Assembly: GCA_903925075.1 (NCBI GenBank)
Contig: CAIYDQ010000231.1
Coordinates: 1-32,830, forward strand
Length of the DNA: 32,830 nt
DNA from: an uncultured Geobacter sp.
Lineage (GTDB): Bacteria; Desulfobacterota; Desulfuromonadia; Geobacterales; Geobacteraceae
Direction: 5' to 3'
Shown here: piece after piece, positions 1 through 9,136 of the stretch
How positions within the stretch are numbered: position 1 is the first letter of the stretch
Layout: every line of letters begins with the position of its first letter
Program-made: the position numbers and the translations under genes
Notes under the pieces: model-generated
Seen by the model: the letters and a program-made list of their open reading frames with translations, nothing else
Database searches by the model: none
Told to the model about the DNA's origin: nothing

Positions 1-88
1 CGAGAAGCGCCGTTATCAAGGTCGAGATGAGGAATCCGAGTATGAAAGGGTACCCCTCGGCAGCAATCGGGGTATGTGTGTTGCGCAT
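1..88 (-). CDS. psd: Phosphatidylserine decarboxylase, N-terminal part (runs off window)
   Basis: Only the first 29 codons are present. The ATG at 88 is preceded by an AGAGGT ribosome site. The peptide begins MRNTHTPIAAEGYPF and runs into a hydrophobic stretch, as in the short, membrane-associated proteobacterial phosphatidylserine decarboxylases, which make phosphatidylethanolamine from phosphatidylserine. A psd gene near the ilv genes is typical of Geobacter, which supports the call (established gene order, recalled and not searched). It is separated from ilvN by about 175 bases and has its own promoter at 207-236. The catalytic and processing site lies outside the window, so the assignment rests on the N-terminus and context. 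Confidence 0.6.
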   Translation of the reverse strand, partial: MRNTHTPIAAEGYPFILGFLISTLITALL

Positions 89-206
89 CTAGTACCTCTT
101 GAAGGTTATTCGAAAAACCGTTTTGCGACAGCCGGTCCGAAGGCGCCGGTCAGCCATCGGTAACGGCAAAGAGGCCGCAATCGGGCGGTTCCCGCAGCAA
201 AGCGCG

Positions 207-236
207 ATTATAGCCCGAAAACGGCCCCTCTGGCAA
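207..236 (-). promoter_or_regulatory. Sigma-70 type promoter for psd
   Basis: Minus-strand TTGCCA (231-236) and TATAAT (207-212) are separated by 18 bases. The start of transcription would fall near 200, giving psd a leader of about 110 bases. It sits just downstream of the ilvN stop, so psd can be transcribed independently of the ilv genes. Confidence 0.65.
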
Positions 237-262
237 TGAAAGAAGCTTGAGCGCCGGGAGGC

Positions 263-754
263 CTACCCCCTCCATCCCTTGGCGCCGCGGCCGATCACCA
301 CCGGTCCCGTGCTCACCAGTTCCTTCAGGCCGAGCGGGCGCAGCAGTTCCACCATGGCCGAGACCTTGGCGGGGGACCCGGTAGCCTCCAGGGTGTAGGA
401 CTTGGGAGTGACGTCGATCACCTTGGCGCGGAAAATGTCGGCGATGCGCAGCACCTCGGCGCGGCTCGACTCCTCGGCTGAGACCTTCACCAGCACCATT
501 TCCCGCTCGATGGCGCTCTCCGCCTCGAAATCGATCACCTTGATCACGTCGATCAGCTTGTTCAACTGCTTGGTGATCTGCTCGATGATCTGCTCGTCCC
601 CCCGGGTGACGACCGTGATCCTGGACAGCGATTCGTCGTTGGTGGGGGCTACGGTAAGCGAGTCGATATTGAAGCCGCGCCCGGAAAAAAGCCCGACGAC
701 GCGGGAGAGGACGCCGAATTCGTTCTCCACCAGCACTGCGATGGTATGTCTCAT
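263..754 (-). CDS. ilvN: Acetolactate synthase small (regulatory) subunit
   Basis: This 163-aa protein is the regulatory subunit of acetohydroxyacid synthase, the first common step of valine, leucine and isoleucine synthesis. It has an N-terminal ACT domain (about residues 3-75, with the typical MRHTIAVLVENEFGVLSRV start and GRGFNIDSL segment) and the C-terminal small-subunit domain (about 85-160). Length matches the family. It confers feedback control by valine on the catalytic subunit. A GGAGGG site precedes the ATG. It lies 22 bases after ilvB and is the last ilv gene here. In the Geobacter gene order known to me ilvC usually follows, but here psd follows instead. Confidence 0.97.
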   Translation of the reverse strand: MRHTIAVLVENEFGVLSRVVGLFSGRGFNIDSLTVAPTNDESLSRITVVTRGDEQIIEQITKQLNKLIDVIKVIDFEAESAIEREMVLVKVSAEESSRAEVLRIADIFRAKVIDVTPKSYTLEATGSPAKVSAMVELLRPLGLKELVSTGPVVIGRGAKGWRG

Positions 755-776
755 AAAAATCCCTCCAGAGAATCCG

Positions 777-2471
777 TTAAGAAGCCAGCACCATTTCGGT
801 CAGCGAGGCGCCGGCGGGCACCATCGGGAACACCTTCTCCTCGCGCGCGATCTTGAACTCCATCAGCACCGGGCCGGGCGTGGCGAACCCCTTTTTGATG
901 ACCTCGTCCACCTCGGCGGTCTTGGTCGCCTGCAGCCCGGTGGCGCCGAAGGCCTCGGCCAGCTTGACGAAATCGATGGGGAGTTCCATGCAGGTCGAGG
1001 AATAGCGCTTGTCGAAGAACAGCTCCTGCCACTGGCGCACCATGCCCAGGAAGTTGTTGTTCAGGATGACGATCTTCACGTTGAGCCGGTTCTGCACGAT
1101 GGTGGCCAGCTCCTGCAGGTTCATCTGAAAGCCGCCGTCGCCGCAGACCACGATCACCTGCCGGTCGGGCAGGGCCGCCTGCGCCCCCATGGCGGCGGGG
1201 AGGCCGAAGCCCATGGTGCCGAGACCGCCCGAGGTGAGGAGCGTACGGGGCTTGGTGAAGCCGAAGAACTGGGCGGTCCACATCTGGTGCTGGCCGACGT
1301 CGGTGGCGACGATGGCGTCCGGCTCGGAGAGCGCGCGCAGCCTCTGAATCACGTATTGCGGTTTGATGATGGTTTTCGACTGCTGGTAGGTCATCGGCTG
1401 CTTGGTCTTCCAGTCGGCGATCTCCTCAAGCCAGGGAGCGAGCTGGGAATCGCCGGATTCGACCTTGCGTTCCTCGATCACCTTCAGCATCTGCAGCAAC
1501 ACCTCGCGCACGTCGCCGACGATGGGGAGGTCGACGCGCACGTTCTTCTTGATCGAGGTCGGGTCGACGTCGATGTGCACGATCTTGGCGTGCGGTGCGA
1601 AGGAGGCGATCTTGCCGGTGACCCGGTCGTCGAAGCGCGCGGCGACGGCGATCAGCACGTCGCAATGCGAGACCGCCATGTTGGCGTAGTAGGTGCCGTG
1701 CATGCCCAAAAGGCCAAGCGAGAGGGAGTCGTCCTCAGGGAAGGAGCCGAGCCCCATCAGGGTGGTGGTGACCGGGATGCCGAGGCGCTTGGCGAGTGCC
1801 GTCAGCTCGGGGGCGGCGTTGCCCAGGATGACGCCGCCGCCGACGTAGATCACCGGCTTCTTGGCGTGGGTGATCATGGCGATCGCCTTTTCCACCTGCT
1901 TTGGGTGCCCCTCGACGGTCGGCTTGTAGCCGCGTATCTCCACGGTTTCCGGGTAGTGGAACTCGGCCTGCGCCATCTGCACGTCCTTGGGGAGATCTAT
2001 CAGGACCGGCCCGGGGCGACCGGTGCGGGCGATGTAGAAGGCCTTTTTCACGATCAGCGCCAGGTCCTTCACGTCCTTCACCAGGAAGTTGTGCTTGGTG
2101 CAGGGGCGGGTGATGCCGATGATGTCCGCCTCCTGGAAGGCGTCGTTGCCGATCAAACCGGTCGGGACCTGCCCGGTGATGATCACCATCGGGATCGAGT
2201 CCATGTAGGCGGTGGCGATGCCGGTGATGGTGTTGGTGGCGCCCGGCCCCGAGGTGGCGATGGCCACGCCGACCTTGCCCGTGGCCCGCGCGAAGCCGTC
2301 GGCCGCGTGCACGCCGGCCTGCTCGTGGCGGGGCAGAATATGCCGGATCTCCTTGAAGGAGAAGAGTTCGTCGTACAGGTTGATTACCGTACCGCCGGGG
2401 TAGCCGAAGACCGTATCGACCCCTTCCAGCTTCAGACACTCCAAAAGTATGCGTGCGCCGTTCATTTTCAT
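777..2471 (-). CDS. ilvB: Acetolactate synthase large (catalytic) subunit
   Basis: This 564-aa thiamine-diphosphate enzyme condenses pyruvate with pyruvate or 2-oxobutyrate. The N-terminal TPP-binding domain contains RHEQAGVHAADGFARATG with the catalytic glutamate. The central FAD-type domain and the C-terminal domain follow, the latter with the TPP/Mg motif GDGGFQMN...ILNNN. Length and domain order are those of the family. The start at 2471 has a GGGGGA site; a second in-frame ATG two codons later is possible. It lies 36 bases after ilvD and 22 bases before ilvN, so the three genes form an operon, and IlvN should bind IlvB. Confidence 0.98.
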   Translation of the reverse strand: MKMNGARILLECLKLEGVDTVFGYPGGTVINLYDELFSFKEIRHILPRHEQAGVHAADGFARATGKVGVAIATSGPGATNTITGIATAYMDSIPMVIITGQVPTGLIGNDAFQEADIIGITRPCTKHNFLVKDVKDLALIVKKAFYIARTGRPGPVLIDLPKDVQMAQAEFHYPETVEIRGYKPTVEGHPKQVEKAIAMITHAKKPVIYVGGGVILGNAAPELTALAKRLGIPVTTTLMGLGSFPEDDSLSLGLLGMHGTYYANMAVSHCDVLIAVAARFDDRVTGKIASFAPHAKIVHIDVDPTSIKKNVRVDLPIVGDVREVLLQMLKVIEERKVESGDSQLAPWLEEIADWKTKQPMTYQQSKTIIKPQYVIQRLRALSEPDAIVATDVGQHQMWTAQFFGFTKPRTLLTSGGLGTMGFGLPAAMGAQAALPDRQVIVVCGDGGFQMNLQELATIVQNRLNVKIVILNNNFLGMVRQWQELFFDKRYSSTCMELPIDFVKLAEAFGATGLQATKTAEVDEVIKKGFATPGPVLMEFKIAREEKVFPMVPAGASLTEMVLAS

Positions 2472-2507
2472 AAAATCCCCCAGGTAAGGCTAAAGACGTT
2501 TTGCATT

Positions 2508-4169
2508 CTAATCCGCCGTGGTGATGGCGCCGGTGTGGGCGGAGGTGACGACTTTGGCGTAGCGCGCCAGCCACCCTTTCTTGATCTTCGGCTCGGGGGC
2601 GCTCCAACGGCTGCGCCGCTCGGCCAGCACGTCGTCGCTCACCAAGAGCTTCAGCGAACGCGCCGGGATGTCGAGTTCGATGGCGTCGCCGTCCTCGACC
2701 AGGGCGATCGGCCCGCCTACCGCCGCCTCGGGCGAGATGTGGCCGATGCAGGGGCCGCGGGTGCCGCCGGAGAAACGGCCGTCGGTGATCAAGGCCACGC
2801 AGTCCCCGAGGCCAAGACCCATCAACGCCGCGGTCGGCGCCAGCATCTCCCTCATGCCGGGCCCCCCCTTGGGCCCTTCGTAGCGGATCACCACCACGTC
2901 GCCGCTCTTGACCACGCCCCCCATCATGGCGGCCATGGCCCGCTCCTCGGAATCGAAGCAGCGCGCCGTGCCGGAGAATTTCATCATCGCCTCGGAAACG
3001 CCGGACTGCTTGACCACCGCCCCCATGGGCGCGATGTTGCCGAACAGCACCGCGATCCCCCCTTCCTTCTTGACCGGGTCGGAAAGCGGATGAATGACCG
3101 ACTCGTCCACCCCCTCAAGGCTCGCGGCGAGCTGGCGGGTGGTGAGGCCGAAGACGGTCTGGCAATCCTTGATCTTGTCGCCCAACTGCTTCAGCACGCC
3201 GGCCACGCCGCCGGCCGCATCCAGGTCTTCCATGAAATGCTCGCCGGCCGGGTTCATCGAGGCCAGTTGCGGAGTCTCCTTGGCGAGGATGTCGAAGGTC
3301 TCCAGCGGCAGCTCAACCTCGGCCTCGTGCGCGATGGCGAGCAGATGCAGCACCGTGTTGGAGGAGCCGCCCAGGGCCAGGTCGACCCGGATGGCGTTCT
3401 CGAAGGCCTCGCGGGTCATGATCGAGCGCGGCGTGACGTTGTCCCGCACCATGCCGACGATGCGCTCGCCCGAGGCGAAGGCGATGCGCCTTTTCAGGGC
3501 GGAGACGGCCAGCGCGGTGCCGCAGCGCGGCAGGCTCATGCCGAGGGTCTCGGTCAAGATCGCCATGGTGTTGGCGGTGAAGAGCCCCTGGCAGGAACCC
3601 ATGCCCGGGCAGGCGTTCTCCTCGCAGCGGGCCAGTTCCTTGTCGTCGATCACCCCCGCCTTGTAGCGCGCCATCGCCTCGAAGGTGTCGGTGACGAAGG
3701 AGTAGCGACGCCCCGCGTCGCCGCGCCCGCTCATCATCGGCCCCGCGGTCACCACGATGCAGGGTATGTCGAGACGCGCCGCCGCCATCAGCATGCCCGG
3801 CGTGATCTTGTCGCAATTGGTGAGCAGCACCAGGCCGTCCAGCCGGTGCGCCTCCGCCACCGACTCCACCATGTCGGCGATCAGCTCGCGGGTGGGAAGC
3901 GAATAGTGCATCCCCTTGTGTCCCATGGAGATGCCGTCGCAGACGCCGGGGATGCCGAAGAAGAAGGAATAGCCGCCGCCGGTGTGGACCCCTTTCTCGA
4001 TGAAGCGCTCCAGGTCCCGCATGCCGACGTGTCCGGGGATCAGGTCGGTGAAACTGGTGGCGATGCCGATGAAGGGCTTGCCCATTTCGCTTTCCGGCAG
4101 GCCGGTTCCTTTCAGCAGCGCGCGGTGCGGCGTGCGTTCCAAGCCTTGGGTGATGGTGTCGCTGCGCAT
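2508..4169 (-). CDS. ilvD: Dihydroxy-acid dehydratase
   Basis: This 553-aa Fe-S enzyme of the IlvD/Edd family dehydrates dihydroxy-acids to the 2-keto acids of valine and isoleucine. The family features are visible: [17 protein letters not shown] near the N-terminus, [14 protein letters not shown] with a cluster cysteine, and [18 protein letters not shown] with further cluster cysteines. The C-terminus carries [17 protein letters not shown]. The ATG at 4169 is chosen over the upstream in-frame codon because AAGGGG lies seven bases before it and [16 protein letters not shown] is the usual family start. It is the first gene of the ilvDBN operon, with a promoter at 4282-4310. Confidence 0.98.
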   Translation of the reverse strand: MRSDTITQGLERTPHRALLKGTGLPESEMGKPFIGIATSFTDLIPGHVGMRDLERFIEKGVHTGGGYSFFFGIPGVCDGISMGHKGMHYSLPTRELIADMVESVAEAHRLDGLVLLTNCDKITPGMLMAAARLDIPCIVVTAGPMMSGRGDAGRRYSFVTDTFEAMARYKAGVIDDKELARCEENACPGMGSCQGLFTANTMAILTETLGMSLPRCGTALAVSALKRRIAFASGERIVGMVRDNVTPRSIMTREAFENAIRVDLALGGSSNTVLHLLAIAHEAEVELPLETFDILAKETPQLASMNPAGEHFMEDLDAAGGVAGVLKQLGDKIKDCQTVFGLTTRQLAASLEGVDESVIHPLSDPVKKEGGIAVLFGNIAPMGAVVKQSGVSEAMMKFSGTARCFDSEERAMAAMMGGVVKSGDVVVIRYEGPKGGPGMREMLAPTAALMGLGLGDCVALITDGRFSGGTRGPCIGHISPEAAVGGPIALVEDGDAIELDIPARSLKLLVSDDVLAERRSRWSAPEPKIKKGWLARYAKVVTSAHTGAITTAD

Positions 4170-4281
4170 ATAAGTTCCCCTTGAACCGGCGGCGATCAAA
4201 GTTCGAGATCGGCAAACGGTCAGTTGATATAGGCAAAAAGCGTGTAGTTAAGAGAAGTTATCAGAAAACGGATGAAGGCCC

Positions 4282-4310
4282 AAGATAATACATTAAGAGG
4301 AAACTGTCAA
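4282..4310 (-). promoter_or_regulatory. Promoter of ilvDBN
   Basis: Minus-strand TTGACA (4305-4310) and TATCTT (4282-4287) are 17 bases apart. This places transcription start about 105 bases before the ilvD ATG. I saw no run of branched-chain codons in a leader peptide, so there is no direct sign of classical attenuation. Confidence 0.65.
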
Positions 4311-4327
4311 CAGCAACTAGAACGGCG

Positions 4328-5020
4328 TTAATTAGCTTCTCGTCGCCGTTTTGCCAGTTCCGCCTCGGAGGCGCGCAGGTAGGTGGGGTTCAACAGGGGG
4401 AGCGGGGTGTAGTTTCCCTGCCGGGCGGCGTCAAGCGCGATGAGCGCGCCGGCGGAGGCGCGCGGCAGATCGGCGTGCCAGGGGGCGAAGAGGGCGAGCT
4501 CGCCCAGGGTCGAGCGGATCAGTTCGCGGTAGCGGACCGCCCCCTCGCCCAGGAACAGGGTCGGGGAGTCGATGCCGGCCAGGAAACGCTCCGGCGACAG
4601 CACGGCGTCGGGGGTCGCCGCTTCCGGCAAGGCGCCGCAGCGGTAGAGCGCGGCATAGACCTCCCCCTTTCGGGCATCGAACATGGGGGCGACCGGCGCG
4701 CAGCCGAAGGGGAGGTTCATGGCGAGCATGGCGAGGGAAGAAAAGCCGACCACCGGTTTGCCGGTGGCCAGGGCCAGCCCCTTCACGGTGGCGATCCCCA
4801 CCCGGACTCCGGTGAAGGAACCGGGGCCGAGCGAGACGGCAAAAGCGTCGAGGGAGTCGGGGGTGAGGCCGGCGGCGGACAAGAGCTGGGAGATCGAGGT
4901 CAAAAGCCGCCCGGAGGCTAAGCGGTCCTCGCCCAAAAGGCTTTCGCCCAAAAGGCGCTCGCCGTCGCTGAGCGCCACGGACGAGCAGTTGCTGGAGGTG
5001 TCGATGGTCAGTATTTTCAC
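4328..5020 (-). CDS. tsaB: tRNA t6A37 threonylcarbamoyltransferase complex subunit TsaB
   Basis: This 230-aa ASKHA-fold protein starts with MKILTIDTSSNCSSVAL and carries SLGPGSFTGVRVGIATVKGLA. Both segments are diagnostic of TsaB (YeaZ), the non-catalytic partner that, with TsaD and TsaE, places threonylcarbamoyl on A37 of ANN-decoding tRNAs. The start is GTG with only a weak ribosome site, 30 bases after the rseP stop, so it is likely co-transcribed and perhaps translationally coupled. It is the last gene of the long housekeeping run; the ilvD promoter lies immediately beyond its stop, overlapping no coding sequence. Confidence 0.95.
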   Translation of the reverse strand: MKILTIDTSSNCSSVALSDGERLLGESLLGEDRLASGRLLTSISQLLSAAGLTPDSLDAFAVSLGPGSFTGVRVGIATVKGLALATGKPVVGFSSLAMLAMNLPFGCAPVAPMFDARKGEVYAALYRCGALPEAATPDAVLSPERFLAGIDSPTLFLGEGAVRYRELIRSTLGELALFAPWHADLPRASAGALIALDAARQGNYTPLPLLNPTYLRASEAELAKRRREAN

Positions 5021-5050
5021 GAAAATCCGATGGGCGGCAAGGGCCGGTTT

Positions 5051-6112
5051 TTACGCCTTGATGAACATGCGTGCGATGTCGTTGTAGAAGGCCAGCATCA
5101 TCAGGCTGATCAGCAAGACCAGCCCCACCTGCTGGGCGATTTCCCGGGCGCGCTTGCTGACCGGCCTGCCGATGACCAGTTCGATCAGGAAAAACGCCAG
5201 ATGGCCGCCGTCCAGGATCGGCACGGGCAGCAGGTTCAGCACCCCGAGGTTGACCGACAACAGCGCCACGAAGGCGAGGAAGCTGACTCCTCCCGCCGCC
5301 GCCTGCTGGCCGGCCATCTTGACGATCATGATCGGGCCGCCGATGCTGTTGAGCGGTATGGCGCGCTCCACCAGGCGGACCAGCGAGAGCGCGGTCAGCT
5401 TGATGACGTTCCAGCACTGCGCGCTTCCCCTGACCACCGCCTCGCCGGCCGGGAAATGCTCGATCACCGAGTCGCCGGAGGCCACCACCCCGATGACCGG
5501 TTGGGTGACCGTGTCTCCCAGGAGGTTCTTGGCGGTCCTGCTCTCCGGCGTCATGGTGAATTTCAGGGAAGCCGCTCCGCGCTGCACCTCGACCTGCATC
5601 GGGGTGAGTTTGCCGGTGGCCACGATCTGGGCGAAATCCTCCCAGCGGCTGACCGGCTTGCCGTTCACCGCCGTGATCTTGTCGCCGGCCAGCATGCCGG
5701 CCTTGGCGGCGGGCTTGCCGGCCAGGACCTCGCCGATCTTGGTGGTGGGGGTCGGCACCCCGACCAGGAATATGATGATGAAGATGACCCAGGCGAACAG
5801 CAGGTTGAACACCGGCCCGGCGGCGACGATCAGGATCCGTTGCAGCGCCGGTTTGTGGGCGAAGGAGCGCTGAACGTCCTCTTCGGAGAGTTCCACCTCC
5901 TCGCCCTCCCCGACCATCTTCACGTAGCCGCCAAGCGGCAGCGCGGAAAGGAGGTACTCGGTCTCGCCCACCTTTTTGCCCAGGAGCTTGGGGCCGAAAC
6001 CCAGGGAAAACTTCTCCACGCCCACGCCGAACATCTTGGCGAACAGGAAGTGACCGAACTCGTGAATGAAAATAAGAGCCCCGAGGGCGATGATGGCGAA
6101 CAGTATGCTCAT
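5051..6112 (-). CDS. rseP: RIP metalloprotease RseP (site-2 protease)
   Basis: This 353-aa integral membrane zinc protease has the catalytic HEFGH motif in its first transmembrane segment, followed by a periplasmic PDZ domain (GEVLAGKPAAKAGMLAGDK, roughly residues 110-195). The C-terminal membrane segments carry NLLPVPILDGG, the second metal-binding motif. The family performs intramembrane cleavage of anti-sigma factors and signal-peptide remnants. One PDZ domain and about 350 residues fit the shorter form of the family; E. coli RseP has two PDZ domains. The ATG at 6112 has AGGAAGGA just upstream and is preferred over the longer frame. It lies between dxr and tsaB, the standard order. Confidence 0.95.
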   Translation of the reverse strand: MSILFAIIALGALIFIHEFGHFLFAKMFGVGVEKFSLGFGPKLLGKKVGETEYLLSALPLGGYVKMVGEGEEVELSEEDVQRSFAHKPALQRILIVAAGPVFNLLFAWVIFIIIFLVGVPTPTTKIGEVLAGKPAAKAGMLAGDKITAVNGKPVSRWEDFAQIVATGKLTPMQVEVQRGAASLKFTMTPESRTAKNLLGDTVTQPVIGVVASGDSVIEHFPAGEAVVRGSAQCWNVIKLTALSLVRLVERAIPLNSIGGPIMIVKMAGQQAAAGGVSFLAFVALLSVNLGVLNLLPVPILDGGHLAFFLIELVIGRPVSKRAREIAQQVGLVLLISLMMLAFYNDIARMFIKA

Positions 6113-6212
6113 AAATCCTTCCTCCGCCGCGGCCAGCCCGACTTTCGGCTCCCCGGCACGCCGATCCACCCGATGCAGTGTAGCATACGGGGGACAGGAG
6201 CGCTAAATAGAA

Positions 6213-7370
6213 CTACCGCTGCACCCCGAGGACGTCCCTGGCGGTCGCCCTCCCCCAACGGTCCGCTTCCAGCACCTCTTCGATGCTCGCGAGCGAGTGC
6301 GCGACATGCAGGTCCATGACCCTCTCGATCGATTCCGCTATCGCCATGAAGCCGATCTTCCCTTCCAGGAAGGCCTCCACCGCCACTTCGTTGGCGGCGT
6401 TCATCACGGCCGGCATGCTCTCGCCCGATCGGGCGGCGCGGTAGGCGAGTTGCAAAGCGGGGAAGCGGTCGGAGTCCGGATTGAAGAAGGTGAGCCCGGA
6501 AAGGGCGGTGAGATCGAGCGGCTTGACCCCGGAGGCCACCCGCGCCGGATAGGTAAGGGCATAGGCGATGGGACCCTTCATGTCGGGCACCCCCAACTGC
6601 GCGATGACGCTGCCGTCGATGTACTCCACCATGGAGTGGATGATGCTCTGCGGATGGATGTTGACGGCGATGCGCTCGACCGGGATGTCGAAGAGCCAGC
6701 GCGCCTCGATCACTTCCAGCCCCTTGTTCATCATGGTGGCGGAGTCGACGGTGATCTTTCTTCCCATGCTCCAGTTGGGATGATTCAGGGCATCGGCCAC
6801 GGTGGCGTTTCGCAGCCGCTCCTTGTCCCATTTCAGGAAGGGACCGCCTGAAGCGGTCAGGATCACGCGGTCGATGTCCTCGTTGCGGTGCCCCGCCATC
6901 GACTGAAAAACGGCGCAGTGCTCGCTGTCCACCGGGTAGAGCTTGACGTCCTGCTCGCGCACAATGGCCATGATCAGGTGGCCCGCCGTCACCAGCGTCT
7001 CCTTGTTGGCGAGCGCCACGTCCTTGCCGGCCATGATGGCGGCGGCGGTCGGCACCAACCCGGCCGCGCCCACGATGGCGGCAACCACCATGGTGGTCTG
7101 GCTGGCGGTGGCGGCGGCGATCATCCCTTCCACCCCGTACAGTATCTCGGGCTTCTTGCCGGTGAGCATGCGGCTCAACGCCCGGGCTTTCTCGGCGGTC
7201 AGCACCGAGACCATTTCCGGGCCGAAGGACTCGATCTGAGTCTTCAGCAGTTCCAGGTTGTTGCCGCCGGTGAGAGCCACCACCTGAAAGGCGTCGGGAT
7301 GGGCCGCCACGACTTCGAGGGTGCTGACCCCGATGGAGCCGGTCGAGCCGAGAATGGTCAGTTTTTTCAT
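6213..7370 (-). CDS. dxr: 1-deoxy-D-xylulose 5-phosphate reductoisomerase
   Basis: This 385-aa protein is the second enzyme of the MEP isoprenoid pathway, converting DXP to MEP with NADPH. The NADPH-binding start [20 protein letters not shown], the [12 protein letters not shown] segment, and the metal and substrate-binding [10 protein letters not shown] and TASGGPF segments are all present. Length matches the family. The ATG at 7370 follows a GAGGT site; the upstream TTG in the same frame lacks support. Isoprenoids from this pathway feed the UppS step encoded two genes upstream. Confidence 0.98.
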   Translation of the reverse strand: MKKLTILGSTGSIGVSTLEVVAAHPDAFQVVALTGGNNLELLKTQIESFGPEMVSVLTAEKARALSRMLTGKKPEILYGVEGMIAAATASQTTMVVAAIVGAAGLVPTAAAIMAGKDVALANKETLVTAGHLIMAIVREQDVKLYPVDSEHCAVFQSMAGHRNEDIDRVILTASGGPFLKWDKERLRNATVADALNHPNWSMGRKITVDSATMMNKGLEVIEARWLFDIPVERIAVNIHPQSIIHSMVEYIDGSVIAQLGVPDMKGPIAYALTYPARVASGVKPLDLTALSGLTFFNPDSDRFPALQLAYRAARSGESMPAVMNAANEVAVEAFLEGKIGFMAIAESIERVMDLHVAHSLASIEEVLEADRWGRATARDVLGVQR

Positions 7371-7402
7371 GGTACCTCGCAACTGGTAACAGCGTCTAAA
7401 TG

Positions 7403-8194
7403 TCAGCGCAAAAAGAAATATGCATAGTAGAAGGCGGCGGGAGCGGCGAACAGTATGCTGTCCAGCCTGTCCAGAATGCCGCCGTGCCCGGGGAAGATGG
7501 TGCCGGAATCCTTGACGCCGCAGCTCCTCTTGAGCAGGGATTCAAACAGGTCGCCCAGTTGCCCGAGCACGCCCAAAAGGAGGGCGGCGGCGACGCAGTC
7601 GGCGGGTGTCAGCTCCGGGAAAAACAATAAGCGGGAGACGAACGCGCCCAAGAGGCTGCCGGCCAGGCCGCCGAGGGAACCTTCAACGCTTTTCTTGGGA
7701 CTGACGGCGGGGTAGAGCTTGGTCCTGCCGAGCGAGGAGCCTACATAGAAGGCGGCGGAATCGCCGCTCATCACGATCACCATGATCAGGAACAGCCAGG
7801 GGACGCCGTGGGGCAACATCCGGATCATGATCAGGTGCGAAAGGAGCAAAGGGACGTAGAGAAAGCCCATCAGCACCAGCGCCGCATCGGCGGCCGAGCG
7901 CCTGATATCCTGCAGCCTGAAGAGGGCGAGCAGGGAAAACGCCAGCACCAGCAGGGTGAGCGTCATGAGCTGAACGAAGGGATCGGCGGCGAAGACCGAG
8001 AATACGGCCAGAGCGCCCGCCAGCGCGGCCCCCCTCCCCTCGCCGCGGCGCGACGGCAGCGCCATCCGGTAGAACTCGTCGAGTCCCGAAAGCGCCAACA
8101 GGAAGACCAGCAGGGAAAACTGGAACGCCGTCGCCTTCAAGGTGAAAAAAATCAAAAGCGGCAACAGCAGGGCGGCGGTGGCGAGTCGTTTGAT
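7403..8194 (-). CDS. cdsA: Phosphatidate cytidylyltransferase (apparent AUC start)
   Basis: CdsA makes CDP-diacylglycerol from phosphatidate and CTP in the inner membrane. The protein is strongly hydrophobic with several membrane segments. It ends with the family signature: [13 protein letters not shown] followed by [11 protein letters not shown]. An in-frame TAG at 8204-8206 limits the 5' end. TAGGAG at 8201-8206 lies six bases before an in-frame ATC at 8192-8194, which would give a normal 263-aa protein beginning [12 protein letters not shown]. The only other near-cognate starts (CTG 8170, CTG 8167, TTG 8164) lack a ribosome site and would cut into the first membrane helix. The gene identity is firm; the AUC initiation is inferred. 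Confidence 0.9.
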   Translation of the reverse strand: MKRLATAALLLPLLIFFTLKATAFQFSLLVFLLALSGLDEFYRMALPSRRGEGRGAALAGALAVFSVFAADPFVQLMTLTLLVLAFSLLALFRLQDIRRSAADAALVLMGFLYVPLLLSHLIMIRMLPHGVPWLFLIMVIVMSGDSAAFYVGSSLGRTKLYPAVSPKKSVEGSLGGLAGSLLGAFVSRLLFFPELTPADCVAAALLLGVLGQLGDLFESLLKRSCGVKDSGTIFPGHGGILDRLDSILFAAPAAFYYAYFFLR

Positions 8195-8212
8195 GGCGCG
8201 CTCCTATCGGCG

Positions 8213-8264
8213 CTTGAGCGTGTTTCCCGTCGGCCCCTGCGGCGGCGGGCGAAGATCGCTCAAG
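8213..8264 (-). other. Hairpin between uppS and cdsA
   Basis: A perfect 8-bp inverted repeat, CTTGAGCG at 8213-8220 and CGCTCAAG at 8257-8264, encloses a GC-rich loop of 36 bases that can fold further. It ends just upstream of the cdsA ribosome site. It has no following T run, so it is not an obvious terminator. A role in cdsA translation is possible but unproven. Confidence 0.4.
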
Positions 8265-8283
8265 GCGTGGCAGATGAGATGAT

Positions 8284-9027
8284 TCATTCCTGCCCTTGGC
8301 GCAACTGGTCGCTGGTCATGCCGAAGCGGCGCTCCCTGGCTTGGTAGTTGCGAAAGGCGATGGCCAGTTGGTTCTTGTCGAAATCCGGCCAGTTGACCTC
8401 GGTGAAATAGAGCTCGGCGTAGGCCAATTGCCAGAGCAAAAAGTTGCTGATGCGCATCTCGCCGCTGGTCCTGATCAGCAGGTCCGGCTCCGGGATGCCG
8501 CCGGTAAAAAGGGATTCGGTGAAGAGACGCTCGTCGATGGCCTCCGGGTCGAGCCGGCCCGCCTGCACCTCGATCGCCAGCTTCTTCGCGGCCGAGACGA
8601 TCTCCTGCCGTCCGCCGTAGGAAAGCGCCAGCGTCAAGAGCATGCCCCGGTTCCCCGCCGTCTTCTGGATGGCGGCGTCGAGCTCCACGTTGACGTCCGC
8701 GGGAAGGTCCGCGCGCTTGCCGATCACGTTGAAGCGGATGTCGTTTTGCATCATGCGCGCGGTGGAATCCCGGACATACTTCTTCAACAGGGCCATCAGC
8801 GCCTTGACCTCGGTCTTGGGCCTCAGCCAGTTTTCCGCCGAGAAGGCGAACAGCGTCAGGTAGCGAATGCCCAGACGCGAACATTCGTCGACGATCACCC
8901 GGACCGTCTCCACTCCCTTTTGATGTCCGACGATGCGGCGCAGCATCCGTTTCTTCGCCCAGCGGCCGTTGCCGTCCATGATGACGGCCAGATGCCCCGG
9001 GAGGTTTTCCGGCTTTAACGTATCCAT
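8284..9027 (-). CDS. uppS: Undecaprenyl diphosphate synthase
   Basis: This 247-aa cis-prenyltransferase makes undecaprenyl diphosphate, the lipid carrier for peptidoglycan and other cell-surface glycans. It shows HLAVIMDGNGRWAKKR with the catalytic Asp of the family, YLTLFAFSAENW, and the C-terminal PEPDLLIRTSGEMRISNFLLWQ block. Length fits. The ATG at 9027 is two codons inside a possible GTG start at 9033; the AGGGTGG sequence overlaps both, so the exact start is uncertain. It stands between frr and cdsA as in many bacteria. Confidence 0.97.
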   Translation of the reverse strand: MDTLKPENLPGHLAVIMDGNGRWAKKRMLRRIVGHQKGVETVRVIVDECSRLGIRYLTLFAFSAENWLRPKTEVKALMALLKKYVRDSTARMMQNDIRFNVIGKRADLPADVNVELDAAIQKTAGNRGMLLTLALSYGGRQEIVSAAKKLAIEVQAGRLDPEAIDERLFTESLFTGGIPEPDLLIRTSGEMRISNFLLWQLAYAELYFTEVNWPDFDKNQLAIAFRNYQARERRFGMTSDQLRQGQE

Positions 9028-9102
9028 AGCCACCCTAAAAACAAAAAATCCCCTAAAGCCGGGGGTTTGCGCAAAACGGAGCCGTCAGCGCGCGGTGAAA
9101 AG

Positions 9103-9125
9103 GCAGGGGGGAAAGCCCCCCCTGC
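9103..9125 (-). terminator. Probable intrinsic terminator after frr
   Basis: GCAGGGGGG at 9103-9111 pairs with CCCCCCTGC at 9117-9125 around a five-base loop. On the minus strand it is followed by CTTTT. It sits just downstream of the frr stop. The T run is short, so termination is probably partial, because uppS and the following genes lie in the same direction. A second small hairpin followed by ATTTTTT lies at about 9045-9064. Confidence 0.5.
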
Positions 9126-9136
9126 GCGGAGGGGGG

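Noticed and set aside
402-4184. A 1260-codon plus-strand open frame opposite ilvN-ilvB-ilvD
   Set aside because: It is the antisense shadow of GC-rich genes with a low-complexity H/R/G/D-rich translation; the minus-strand genes have clear families and ribosome sites.
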